Assembly (NCBI GenBank): GCA_046262735.1 | Contig: JBHEMD010000216.1 | Location: 1-64,000 of the forward strand | Reading direction: 5' to 3' | DNA: 64,000 bases | Source: AV17 sp046262735 | Lineage (GTDB): Bacteria > Verrucomicrobiota > Verrucomicrobiia > Chthoniobacterales > UBA10450 | Shown here: one piece after another, positions 15,043-23,264 of the stretch | Numbering within the stretch: the first letter of the stretch is position 1 | How the letters are laid out: every line of letters begins with the position of its first letter | Made by a program: the position numbers and the translations under genes | Notes under the pieces: generated by a model | Told to the model about the DNA's origin: nothing | Databases searched by the model: none | The model's input: only the letters and a program-made list of their open reading frames with translations

Positions 15043-15735
15043 TCACCGGCGGGGCGGACGATCGGCAATTTCCGTCCGGTCCACCTGGACGGATTTTCGT
15101 TCCATCAACAGGCTGTAAACGAAACCGCCGGCGGCAGCGCCGATGAACGGACCAAGCCAGTAAACATAATGGTCGTGCCAAAAATTTGCGGCCAGCGCGG
15201 GGCCGAAGACGCGCGCGGGGTTCATGGCCGCGCCGGTCAGCGGTCCACCGAACAAGATATCCAGGGTGATTGTCGATCCAATCGCGAGACCAGCGACGCG
15301 CCGTCCGCGTTCATCAATGGCCGTGCCAAACACAACAAAGACGAGAAAGAAGGTGAGGATCGCTTCGACCAAAATCCCCTGAGTCGGGTTTAAATTGATA
15401 GCGAGCTGCGGTGTGCCAGTGACAACGACATCCCGGCCAAAAAGACCCAGACAAATCAATCCTGCGGTGAATCCGCCGAGTAATTGCGCGCTCCAGTAAC
15501 GGACTGCATTGGCGATAGTCATGTGACCACCGCAAAGCAAACCGAACGTGACAGCGGGATTCAGTTGGCCGCCAGAGATATGCAGGGTCGCGGAAACAAA
15601 TGCCGCGATGGTCAGCCCATGCGCCAACGCGACCGCGAGCACGTCGTGCCCCGCAGTTTTGATCGCGCCGATACCGACAAAAATCAGCGCAAACGTGCCG
15701 ACGAATTCTGCGAGCCATGGACGAAGTTTTTCCAT
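15043..15735 (-). CDS. Aquaporin / MIP family channel
   Basis: About 230 residues with six membrane helices and the two half-helix NPA motifs: GGQLNPAVTFG and GAAMNPARVFGP. This is a water or small-solute channel of the inner membrane; the overall form is closer to AqpZ than to the glycerol facilitator (inference from length and pore loops). I use ATG 15735 (MEKLRPWLAEFVGTF). A TTG at 15747 lies inside the palindrome directly upstream. The gene is convergent with the truncated imuB. Confidence 0.92.
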   Translation of the reverse strand: MEKLRPWLAEFVGTFALIFVGIGAIKTAGHDVLAVALAHGLTIAAFVSATLHISGGQLNPAVTFGLLCGGHMTIANAVRYWSAQLLGGFTAGLICLGLFGRDVVVTGTPQLAINLNPTQGILVEAILTFFLVFVVFGTAIDERGRRVAGLAIGSTITLDILFGGPLTGAAMNPARVFGPALAANFWHDHYVYWLGPFIGAAAGGFVYSLLMERKSVQVDRTEIADRPPRR

Positions 15736-15738
15736 GCC

Positions 15739-15761
15739 CGAATGCAATCAAATTGCATTCG
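15739..15761. promoter_or_regulatory. 23-bp perfect palindrome just before the aquaporin start
   Basis: CGAATGCAAT, a 3-base centre CAA, and ATTGCATTCG form perfect 10-bp arms. It ends 4 bp from the ATG, covering the position of the ribosome-binding site. It could be an operator, a translation-controlling hairpin or a chance part of a dispersed repeat. No regulator gene is adjacent. Confidence 0.5.
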
Positions 15762-15778
15762 AAGTGACAATGCGCTTT

Positions 15779-15803
15779 TGGAGGGACACGCGGACGCCCT
15801 CCA
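15779..15803. repeat. Short palindrome TGGAGGG...CCCTCCA
   Basis: Seven-base arms (15779-15785, 15797-15803) surround ACACGCGGACG. It lies between the aquaporin start and the stop of the TPR gene, and resembles other short GC-rich intergenic palindromes in this window. Confidence 0.5.
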
Positions 15804-15808
15804 CCTGT

Positions 15809-18247
15809 TCAGCTGCCGGCGTAATTCGGATATTTCTCGCGCAACTGGCGTCCGACGCGGTCGGCCTCATCGGTTTTGCCGGCGCGCTGGTAGGAGAGAG
15901 CGGCTTTCTGCAAGGCACGCGGAGTAATGGCCGGATCGTCGTAGAGCAACGCGACGCTCATGAAAGCTTTACCGGCGTCTTCAAAACGGCCGCGCTCGAA
16001 TTGCACGTCCCCGGCCAGCAGTCGCGCCTCGGCGTTTACGCGGCCTTCGGGCTGCAGGACCATGATTTGCTCCGCGATCTTTTGCGCCTCATCCGGTTTG
16101 TGCGCGGCGATTTTGACCGCGCCGAGCGCGAGCAACACTTTGGCTTTGCCCGCCGGATCGGTAGCGATCTGGAGATATTTGCCAAAAGCATTCTCCGATT
16201 CATCGAACTTTTGCTGCTTGGCTGCGGCATCGCCGAGATAAAACCAGAAGTCGGGCTTGACCGATTGATTGTCTATTTTGCCGAGGATGCCGAGGTACCT
16301 TTCCGCGGCGGCGTAATTTTTTTCGTTGTAGTACTCGATACCGAGCCACTCCAGGATTTCGCCGGGAACAATCGCGGCGAGGTTGGCCGCCAGAAACGCG
16401 TCCACTTCGCGAGTCGCGGAAGCGCGGTCGCGCAGACCGAAGTAACACGAGATGATGCGAATAGTCGCTGGGTTGAAATATTGTTCCTTGCTCAGACGCC
16501 GCGCTGCGTCTAGTGCCGGCAGCGCGCTTTTGTAGTCCTTCGCTTCGAACGCCACTTTGCCGATGTAATATTGCGCCTGCGCCGCCGCCGGGCTCTTGGG
16601 AAATTCCTTGAGCAACTGGCGGAAAGTGTCGCTCATGCCTTTTGCATTTTGCTGCTGACCAAGGATGAGGGCTTTGTTCTGCAACGCCTGTTCGCGTTCG
16701 CGGGCAGAGGAATATCTGCTCAGGAGCATGTTCCAATCGGCCAACGCCGCATCGTAATTTTTATCCTGCTGATACGCCGACGCGCGTTGGGCCAGCGCGG
16801 AGGGCGCCTGCGGATTATCGGGAAACGCCTGCAGGAAATAGTTAAACGCCTCGACGGTCCCGGCGATATCTTTCAGCAGGATGTAACACCAGCCCAGTTT
16901 GTAGGCGCATTCCGCGTGGAGCTTGGCCGGAAGCTCCGACGCGCGCAGCTCGGCGTAGATGGGCGCGGCGCGCTCATAGTTTTGCTGTTTATAAAGTGCT
17001 TCGGCTTTCAGCAGCTTCGCCTGATCGGCGCGCTCAGTGGTTGGATTGGTCGCGAGAAATTCGTCCACCTCCGGCGGCAGCGTCGAAGGATCGGAATTAT
17101 AAACGTTGATCAAGCGCTGATACCGCGCGTCCTTGGCTTCTTCGCGGTCCGGATATTTTTCGATGATCTCGCGATAGAGCGCTTCGGCGTCAGCCGCGTG
17201 ACCGAGTTGACGCTGGCTGTTGGCGGCGAACAACATCGCTTCGGCGCGCGCTTCCTCCGGGATTTGCGGCTGGACCTTCTTGTAATCGGCCAACACCTGA
17301 GCGTATCGGCCCGATTGATATTGCAGGCGCAGCAGGCCGACCTGCGCGAGCGCGCGCCAGCGGCCGGCCTCCGGCAGGGAGCGGCCGCGCTGGAGCAGGG
17401 CCATGGCTTTATCCCCCATCGCCTTGTCGATTTTGCCCTTCTCTGGTTGCTGCAGATCGATCGCGAGCAGGCCGGCGCGCACGGTCGCTTCGGCACGTAA
17501 CGCCGGTTTCTCGGCTTCAGCGGCCAGTGCTTCATAATGCCGGAGCGCGTCGGCCTTGCGGCCGCGTGTCAGCGCAATTGCCGCCGCCGTGCGCCGGGCG
17601 TCCTCGCGATAAGGATTCGAATCTTTGACTTCGGCGATCTGCGCGTAAAGGTCCCCGGCTTCATCTTTCCGATCGAGCGCCTCGAGGCAGCGCGCTTCGA
17701 AATAGCGCGCCGATAGTGCAACCGCCGACGCTTTGGATTTGAGCGCCGACCGATGGAAAAAACCAAGCGCGGCGGCGTAATCCTTATCCGTGAAGGCCAT
17801 CTCGCCGAGCGCATAGGCGGCCGGTCCGGCAAACTCGCTCTCGGGATAATCGTTCAGGATCTTTTGGAAACTGGTGCGCGCATTCGCTGCGCGATGCAGG
17901 TTGCGATAGCATTCGCCGAGGGAAAAATAAGCGTTGGCTGTCCCGGGACCGCCACGAAAGTCGTCCAGGTATTTTTGGTACTCGGGAACCGCCAGGTCGT
18001 AGAGTTTGCGAGTGAAAAGACCGTTCGCGTACTCAATCTGGCGACGATCAGCCCCTTCGGAAGGTGGCGCCGCTTCCCGTGGGGAAAGTGCGGGCGGCTC
18101 CTCAACCGGCTGCGCGCGAGTGATTGGCGGTTCCAGGACAGGTTGCGCGCGACGAATTTCCGGCTGGTATTGGCCGAACATCGCGGCCATTGGCCAGACG
18201 ATGGCCAGAAAACAGCCGCAGCCGGCCGCGCTGCGCGCGAGGTTCAT
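15809..18247 (-). CDS. Secreted TPR-repeat protein of the Exb operon
   Basis: About 812 residues from ATG 18247 (MNLARSAAGCGCFLAIVWP), which gives a plausible export signal ending near AAMFGQ. A proline-rich linker (about 25-65) follows, then TPR-like helical repeats through the rest of the protein, with recurring forms such as ANAYFSLGECYRNL, AQYYIGKVAFEAKDY and PDFWFYLGDAAAKQQ. It resembles BamD/YbgF-type periplasmic scaffolds rather than an enzyme. The start overlaps the exbD stop (ATGA), so translation is coupled. This fits a periplasmic partner of the ExbB/ExbD motor (inference). Confidence 0.85.
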   Translation of the reverse strand: MNLARSAAGCGCFLAIVWPMAAMFGQYQPEIRRAQPVLEPPITRAQPVEEPPALSPREAAPPSEGADRRQIEYANGLFTRKLYDLAVPEYQKYLDDFRGGPGTANAYFSLGECYRNLHRAANARTSFQKILNDYPESEFAGPAAYALGEMAFTDKDYAAALGFFHRSALKSKASAVALSARYFEARCLEALDRKDEAGDLYAQIAEVKDSNPYREDARRTAAAIALTRGRKADALRHYEALAAEAEKPALRAEATVRAGLLAIDLQQPEKGKIDKAMGDKAMALLQRGRSLPEAGRWRALAQVGLLRLQYQSGRYAQVLADYKKVQPQIPEEARAEAMLFAANSQRQLGHAADAEALYREIIEKYPDREEAKDARYQRLINVYNSDPSTLPPEVDEFLATNPTTERADQAKLLKAEALYKQQNYERAAPIYAELRASELPAKLHAECAYKLGWCYILLKDIAGTVEAFNYFLQAFPDNPQAPSALAQRASAYQQDKNYDAALADWNMLLSRYSSAREREQALQNKALILGQQQNAKGMSDTFRQLLKEFPKSPAAAQAQYYIGKVAFEAKDYKSALPALDAARRLSKEQYFNPATIRIISCYFGLRDRASATREVDAFLAANLAAIVPGEILEWLGIEYYNEKNYAAAERYLGILGKIDNQSVKPDFWFYLGDAAAKQQKFDESENAFGKYLQIATDPAGKAKVLLALGAVKIAAHKPDEAQKIAEQIMVLQPEGRVNAEARLLAGDVQFERGRFEDAGKAFMSVALLYDDPAITPRALQKAALSYQRAGKTDEADRVGRQLREKYPNYAGS

Positions 18248-18651
18248 TTCGCCGTGGCGAAAGCGACGTTGGTTATTCCAGCCTGCGTGCAAAGGTCCAA
18301 CACATTGATGATGTTTTTGTAGGCACCGGCTTCATCCCCGCGAATCACGACCGCCTGCTCGGCATTAAGCTGAACCAGACCCTTAAGCAGCTCGGTCAAT
18401 TCCGGGCCGCTCAATGTGCGCCGGTTAACGACGACGTTGCCGTCCGCTTTCACGTTTACGATGACGTCTCCAATCGGCGCGCTTTTCTCTTTGGCCGAGG
18501 CAGCTTTGGGGACCTTGACGTCGAGCTCGTTTTCATTGCGGGCTGCATTCCAGGTAAGAAGAAAGAAAATCAATAGCAGTAGCAGCACGTCGACCAGGGG
18601 CGCGAGCTGAATGCCCGGATGTTGGATCGGGGCGCGGCCACGCAGGTTCAT
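18244..18651 (-). CDS. exbD: ExbD/TolR family proton-channel component
   Basis: 135 residues: short basic N-terminus, one membrane helix with the proton-carrying Asp (IQLAPLVDVLLLLLIFFLLT), and a periplasmic domain with the typical DGNVVVNRRTLSGPEL and VVIRGDEAGAY elements. With ExbB/TolQ it converts proton flow into force across the envelope. It is the middle gene of the operon ExbB - ExbD - TPR and overlaps the TPR gene by 4 bp. ExbD and TolR are hard to tell apart from sequence alone; no TonB, TolA or TolB is in the window. Confidence 0.9.
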   Translation of the reverse strand: MNLRGRAPIQHPGIQLAPLVDVLLLLLIFFLLTWNAARNENELDVKVPKAASAKEKSAPIGDVIVNVKADGNVVVNRRTLSGPELTELLKGLVQLNAEQAVVIRGDEAGAYKNIINVLDLCTQAGITNVAFATAK

Positions 18652-18686
18652 GCAAAAGTGTCGATCTCGCGAGACGTGGTGAACGT

Positions 18687-19472
18687 TTAAATCTCGTCCT
18701 CGAGCAGGACCGGGGCGCGCTCGAATCGTTTGTCGTGTTGCAACGACAGCAAGGCGAGGATGTGCGTGGATGCGGATTCCAATTCCGAGATCAGTTTTTG
18801 CGATTTGCCGCGGAAATAGGCATAAAAGGCCATCGCCGGGATACCGATGGCGAGACCGGCGCAGGTGTTGACCAATGCTTCGCTAATCCCGCGGGAGAGC
18901 AAGACATAGCGCGCGGTCCCTAGATCGGCCCCGAGAGCCCCGCAAGAGCGAATGATCCCCAGCACAGTGCCGAGCAGCCCAAGCAGCGGCGCAATCATCC
19001 CGATATCGGCCAGATAGGTCACCCGATTGTTCAGACTAGCGGCGACGCGGCCGCCCTCGGTCTCTGCGATCTCGCGCACCTGTTGGAAATCCGCGCCGGG
19101 ATTCTTCGTCGTGAAATCGAGAATCTTTTGGACCACGCGCGCGATCGCTTCGCCATGCCGGTTCGATACCGCGAGCAGCCCGAGATAATCGCGCTTCCGC
19201 AGAAGCGCGTCGGCAGTGGCCATAAAACCGCTGGAGACAACAGCGCCGCGGCGGATCGTCATCAGATAAGTGATCAGGAGCATGACGAACAAGATTGAGA
19301 GGGCGAAAAGCAAAATCATTACCGGGCCGGCCGCCATCAGCGCATCCATGATCGTTTTCGTACGCGGAAGATCGACAATTGGCGGCGGCGCAGGACTGGC
19401 GGCCGGTGGCGCCTGCGCCAGGAGCGGAGCTGTGCTCGCGAGCATTGCGAGCAGCGAGAGCAAAATCTTCAT
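18687..19472 (-). CDS. exbB: ExbB/TolQ/MotA family proton-channel protein with signal peptide
   Basis: 261 residues from ATG 19472. An N-terminal signal-like helix (MKILLSLLAMLASTAPLLAQ) and a proline-rich linker precede the ExbB core. The first core helix is GPVMILLFALSILFVMLLITYL, and the conserved paired helices contain LADIGMIAPLLGLLGTVLGII and GISEALVNTCAGLAIGIPAMAFYAYF. The extra N-terminal segment is found in a subset of ExbB proteins. It forms the motor stator with ExbD, encoded 35 bp downstream. The in-frame extension to 19670 has no membrane or family features and is rejected. Confidence 0.9.
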   Translation of the reverse strand: MKILLSLLAMLASTAPLLAQAPPAASPAPPPIVDLPRTKTIMDALMAAGPVMILLFALSILFVMLLITYLMTIRRGAVVSSGFMATADALLRKRDYLGLLAVSNRHGEAIARVVQKILDFTTKNPGADFQQVREIAETEGGRVAASLNNRVTYLADIGMIAPLLGLLGTVLGIIRSCGALGADLGTARYVLLSRGISEALVNTCAGLAIGIPAMAFYAYFRGKSQKLISELESASTHILALLSLQHDKRFERAPVLLEDEI

Positions 19473-19557
19473 GCCCAAAGTGCCGTAATCATAGACGGCG
19501 CGTCTGGGGATGCAACTTGCCGCCTGGATTCTAAACCCGTTGTCGAAGTTGAAGTTG

Positions 19558-21528
19558 CTAGGCAAAACGATCGCCGCCGATCCAGCGGCGGACGCGAAAG
19601 ATATGGGCGGGCTGAACCTCGGGGTCGAGCTCGACGTAGTTGCGGCGCCCGTTCCAGGTGTAGCGCGCATCGCTCAACAGATCGTGAACCTGGTAGGCGT
19701 CGCCTTCGATTGAGCCGAATTGTTCGATCGGAACATCGACAAAGGAATGTTGTTTGTGATGCGGGTCGAGGTTCACCACCACTAGAATGATGTTGTCACG
19801 TGCCGGCGTCATTTTCCCATAGAACAGGATCGCTTCGTTGTCGGCATGGTAGAAATGCACGTTGTCGTAAAATTGGAGGGCCCGATTTTCCCTGCGGATC
19901 TGGTTCAACCGTGTAATCCATTCCTTGATGTTGCCGGGCGCGTTCCAGTCGCGCTCTTTGAATTGATATTTCTCGGAATCGAGATACTCCTCGCGCCCGG
20001 GCAGCGCCTCGTTCTCGCACAGTTCGTATCCGCTGTAGATGCCGTAAACGCTCGACATCGTGGCAGCGAGCGTGACCCGAACCATGAATGCGGGCCGGCC
20101 GCCATCCTGGAGATAGAACGGCAGGATGTCCGGTGTATTTGGCCAGAGGTTGCCGCGAAAATACTCGCGCATCTCGGTTTGAGGCAGCTCGGTCAAGTAT
20201 TCGGTCAGCTCGCTCTTGGAATTTCTCCAGGTAAAATAAGTGTAACTCTGAGTGAAGCCGGCTTTGGCCAGCGCCTTCATCATCTTGGGTTTAGTGAACG
20301 CCTCGGCGAGAAAGAGCACGTCCGGATAGCGGTCGCGCACCTCGGCAATGAGATATTCCCAAAAGGCAACCGGTTTGGTGTGCGGATTATCGACGCGAAA
20401 AATGCGCACGCCACGTTTCCCCCAAAACAGGATGATACTCACCATTTCCGCCCAAAGCTCCGGCCAGTTTTCGCAACGAAAATTGAGCGGGTAAATGTCT
20501 TCGTATTTTCTCGGCGGATTTTCGGCGTATTTGATCGAGCCATCCGGGCGTTTGTAGAACCATTCGGGATGTTCGCGCACATAGGGGTGGTCGGGAGAAC
20601 AATTGATCGCGAAATCGAGCGCGATTTCCATTCCGCGACGGCGCACTTGTTCCTGGAGCCAGTCGAAATCTTCGAACGTGCCGAGGGAAGGCTCGACTGC
20701 TTTGTGTCCGCCGGCCTCGCTGCCGATGGCCCACGGCACGCCGGGGTCGCCCGGCTGGGCAACAATCGCGTTATTCCGGCCTTTGCGATTCGTATGCCCG
20801 ATCGGATGGATCGGCGGAAAATAGATGACATCGAACCCCATGGCTTTGGCGTCGTCGATTCGCTGCAAACAGTCGCGGAAAGTCGACCCACGATCGCCGC
20901 GTCCTTCGGCCGAGCGCGGAAAAAACTCATACCACGCGCCGATTTGCGCCGCGGGGCGGTCGACAATGACGCGGGCGGGCGGCGCGTATTGAGTGGCAGC
21001 GGAGCGGTCGGGATAGCTCGCCATTAGCACATCGAGCTCGCCCGACTGCGCAATGGCGTTGACTTGCCCGCTCTCGCTCGTTCGCAACAGGTCCGAGAAT
21101 TCGCGCAACCGTCTTGCATCCGCCGCCACCTTCGCGCGTTTGGCCGCGGCTCCGAGCAACGCGGCGCCTTCGAGTATTTCGGCGGTGAGATTGGAAACGC
21201 CGGCTTCGAATTTCGCTGCGAACTCGCGCTGCCACGCGCGAAACGTGTCGGTCCAGGCCTCGACGGTGTATTCGTAGGTGGCGCTTTCGTAAAGTGTGCA
21301 CACCCCGCGCCAGCGATCGTTATCAACGTGCGTCATGGGCGTTTCCTGCCAGCGCCGCTTGCCCAGGACACGCCACCTCAAGACTGCGGCCACGACATCA
21401 TGGCCATCCTTGAAAATGTCCGCTTCGACAACGAGGTCCTCCCCGACGATGCGTTTAACCGGGTAGCGCCCGCCGTCGATGAGCGGCTGCAAATTTTCAA
21501 TCACGGCGGTGGGAAAGGCCCGGACCAT
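19558..21528 (-). CDS. glgE: Alpha-1,4-glucan:maltose-1-phosphate maltosyltransferase
   Basis: About 656 residues with the GlgE order of domains: an N-terminal beta domain (VVAAVLRWRVLGKRRWQETPM), an insert, a GH13_3 barrel and a C-terminal beta domain. Diagnostic segments include GAWYEFFPRSAEG, HTNRKGRNNA, the nucleophile in FRVDNPHTKP and the acid in LFLAEAFTKPKMM. It extends alpha-glucan using maltose-1-phosphate made from trehalose. No treS/pep2 or glgB is in the window. The start is ATG 21528 (MVRAFPTAVIENLQP), with ATG 21543 possible. It lies downstream of the regulator gene on the same strand. Confidence 0.93.
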   Translation of the reverse strand: MVRAFPTAVIENLQPLIDGGRYPVKRIVGEDLVVEADIFKDGHDVVAAVLRWRVLGKRRWQETPMTHVDNDRWRGVCTLYESATYEYTVEAWTDTFRAWQREFAAKFEAGVSNLTAEILEGAALLGAAAKRAKVAADARRLREFSDLLRTSESGQVNAIAQSGELDVLMASYPDRSAATQYAPPARVIVDRPAAQIGAWYEFFPRSAEGRGDRGSTFRDCLQRIDDAKAMGFDVIYFPPIHPIGHTNRKGRNNAIVAQPGDPGVPWAIGSEAGGHKAVEPSLGTFEDFDWLQEQVRRRGMEIALDFAINCSPDHPYVREHPEWFYKRPDGSIKYAENPPRKYEDIYPLNFRCENWPELWAEMVSIILFWGKRGVRIFRVDNPHTKPVAFWEYLIAEVRDRYPDVLFLAEAFTKPKMMKALAKAGFTQSYTYFTWRNSKSELTEYLTELPQTEMREYFRGNLWPNTPDILPFYLQDGGRPAFMVRVTLAATMSSVYGIYSGYELCENEALPGREEYLDSEKYQFKERDWNAPGNIKEWITRLNQIRRENRALQFYDNVHFYHADNEAILFYGKMTPARDNIILVVVNLDPHHKQHSFVDVPIEQFGSIEGDAYQVHDLLSDARYTWNGRRNYVELDPEVQPAHIFRVRRWIGGDRFA

Positions 21529-21600
21529 GGGGCCTTCAATCAACTGAAATTAACCTGCCGCGAAAGAGGAAATCGCGCCTGCGCTAAGATCGACAACCGC

Positions 21601-22242
21601 TTAGAGAGTGAAATAGAACGCGCACTCGTACAATCCCGAGCTGCGCGTTTCTTCGCGGCGGACAGGCGTGCTGAGGACGGCCTCAAACATGTCCTGCTCG
21701 AGCCGGCCGACGATCGGATATTGCTCGAGCAGGTTTATAATCGGCGAGTGACACTCCAGAATCTGCGTCCCGCCCTGCTTCGGGTCGTTTACAACTTGCG
21801 CCATGTAACCTTCGTTATCACGCACTTTTGCCAGCCATTTTGAGCGCTCGAGCACGGTCGAACCCTTGACTTTGGCCTTCAGCTCGGCCGTTTTGCGGGC
21901 AAACACATTGTAAAGAAGTTTTTCCGCCGCGTTCGCGCCATAAATTTCCTGCGTCGATTTAAGCAACTCGAGAGTCAACCTGTTGCTGTCGGTCTGGAAA
22001 AGATCGTGCGTGCGCGACGTCAACCGATACACCATTTCGGGACGCCCCATTTTCTGCGGGCGCCGCCACGTATCGAGATAGCCATCACGCTGCAGAGTGA
22101 GGCAGTGTTGTTTGATACCCATGTAGCTCATCCCCATCTTGGAGACGAGCTCGTTGACCGACATTCCTTTGGAGCGTTTGAGTGAGTTGAGAATTTCCAG
22201 CCGCTGCGTGCGGCCGATCTCGGCGAGCAACCGTTGATTCAT
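21601..22242 (-). CDS. SufR-like winged-helix transcriptional regulator (COG2345)
   Basis: About 213 residues. The N-terminal winged helix (GRTQRLEILNSLKRSKGMSVNELVSKMGMSYMGIKQHCLTLQRDGYL) is DeoR/ArsR-like. The C-terminal half ends with ILECHSPIINLLEQYPIVGRLEQ and SGLYECAFYF, matching the layout where SufR-type repressors carry Fe-S-binding cysteines; two Cys are visible here, fewer than in cyanobacterial SufR. It may sense iron-sulfur status and control neighbours. The next gene on the strand upstream is ygfZ, an Fe-S related protein, which supports this reading (inference). Starts at 22242 or 22260 are both possible. Confidence 0.75.
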   Translation of the reverse strand: MNQRLLAEIGRTQRLEILNSLKRSKGMSVNELVSKMGMSYMGIKQHCLTLQRDGYLDTWRRPQKMGRPEMVYRLTSRTHDLFQTDSNRLTLELLKSTQEIYGANAAEKLLYNVFARKTAELKAKVKGSTVLERSKWLAKVRDNEGYMAQVVNDPKQGGTQILECHSPIINLLEQYPIVGRLEQDMFEAVLSTPVRREETRSSGLYECAFYFTL

Positions 22243-22349
22243 GTGGTGAGCGATGTCCAAGTTGCCGGATTGTATCGGTCTAAATTTGGGGAATGCAACC
22301 TTAATTCCGTGAATTGCTTATCCGCGAAAAAACCGGGATCGTTTCCAGC

Positions 22350-23264
22350 TCACCGAAAAGGAAGATCGACAATCTGCACCGAAACCGGGTTCGGCGCGTC
22401 TGCCGCGGCCGTGGCGGCGAGGCTCGTGCCGGGGGAATTAAAGCCTCGCTTTACATAACCAAGCGCGATGGTTTTGCCCAGCCGGGCATTGTCGCCGGCA
22501 CTTGTGATCCAGCCCACTTCTTTTGCGCACTCGGCCCCACCGTACAACCGTACCCCCTGGGCAAGCGGAGCGCCGGCTGCCGCCACCAAGCCGCACAATC
22601 TCTTGTTCGTTTGTCCGGACATCTTCATGCGCGAAATGGTTTCCTGCCCGATGTAGCAGCCTTTGTCGTAATCGATGCAACGCCCTTCCAAATTCGCTTC
22701 AATTGGAATGATCTCCGGCGTCAATTCGCGGCCCCAGTGGGGAATCCCCTGCTCCAGCCGGAAGATTTCCGAGCAGTCCGGACCACAAAAGCCAAACTGC
22801 TCGAACAGCTCCGCGACCATCCCTTCCCGATGGTCGCCTGCAACCCAGACGTCCCATCCCGGCCCACCGAAACGATTAGCCGACGTAAGCCTGTACTCGC
22901 GGCCAAGTGAGGGGCGCTCCGGATCGAAGATGTGCAAGATCGACAATTCATCCGTGACGTCCTTTACCTCAACGTCGTCAGCAATGATGTAGCGTTCGAG
23001 GCGCTGCGGCAGCGATCCGCGCAATTCGGAATCGGCGTCGAGCAGGAACGAATCTGGCTCGGCAGTGAGAAAAAGGTGCGCATCCATTTTGCCTTTGGCG
23101 TTGAGGATGCACGCCTCGAGCGCCTCTGACTCGCTCGCCTTGCGCGCATCGTTTGTCAGCTGACCATTAAGAAAGCGAAGGCGGTCGCGTCCGCCGACAC
23201 GCAGTTTGGCGCGCCTGGACAGATCGAAGAGCGCACCGTCCGCCGGACGACGCGACGCCGTCAT
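22350..23264 (-). CDS. ygfZ: Folate-binding protein YgfZ (GcvT-like)
   Basis: 304 residues of the aminomethyltransferase fold. The family signature K-G-C-Y-x-G-Q-E is present as YDKGCYIGQETISR. Other conserved parts are GRDRLRFLNGQLTND and FRLEQGIPHWGREL. YgfZ uses tetrahydrofolate in repair or assembly of Fe-S proteins. Its start overlaps the stop of the dehydrogenase gene (ATGA). The C-terminal segment SVQIVDLPFR is encoded across a copy of the iterated motif at 22362-22373. Confidence 0.9.
   Translation of the reverse strand: MTASRRPADGALFDLSRRAKLRVGGRDRLRFLNGQLTNDARKASESEALEACILNAKGKMDAHLFLTAEPDSFLLDADSELRGSLPQRLERYIIADDVEVKDVTDELSILHIFDPERPSLGREYRLTSANRFGGPGWDVWVAGDHREGMVAELFEQFGFCGPDCSEIFRLEQGIPHWGRELTPEIIPIEANLEGRCIDYDKGCYIGQETISRMKMSGQTNKRLCGLVAAAGAPLAQGVRLYGGAECAKEVGWITSAGDNARLGKTIALGYVKRGFNSPGTSLAATAAADAPNPVSVQIVDLPFR

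Noticed and set aside
16571..17500. Long open frame opposite the TPR gene
   Set aside because: Composition-driven antisense frame; no start signal or domain.
19846..21027. Long open frame of 393 codons opposite glgE
   Set aside because: Shadow frame in GC-rich coding sequence; glgE has all family motifs and the antisense translation resembles nothing.
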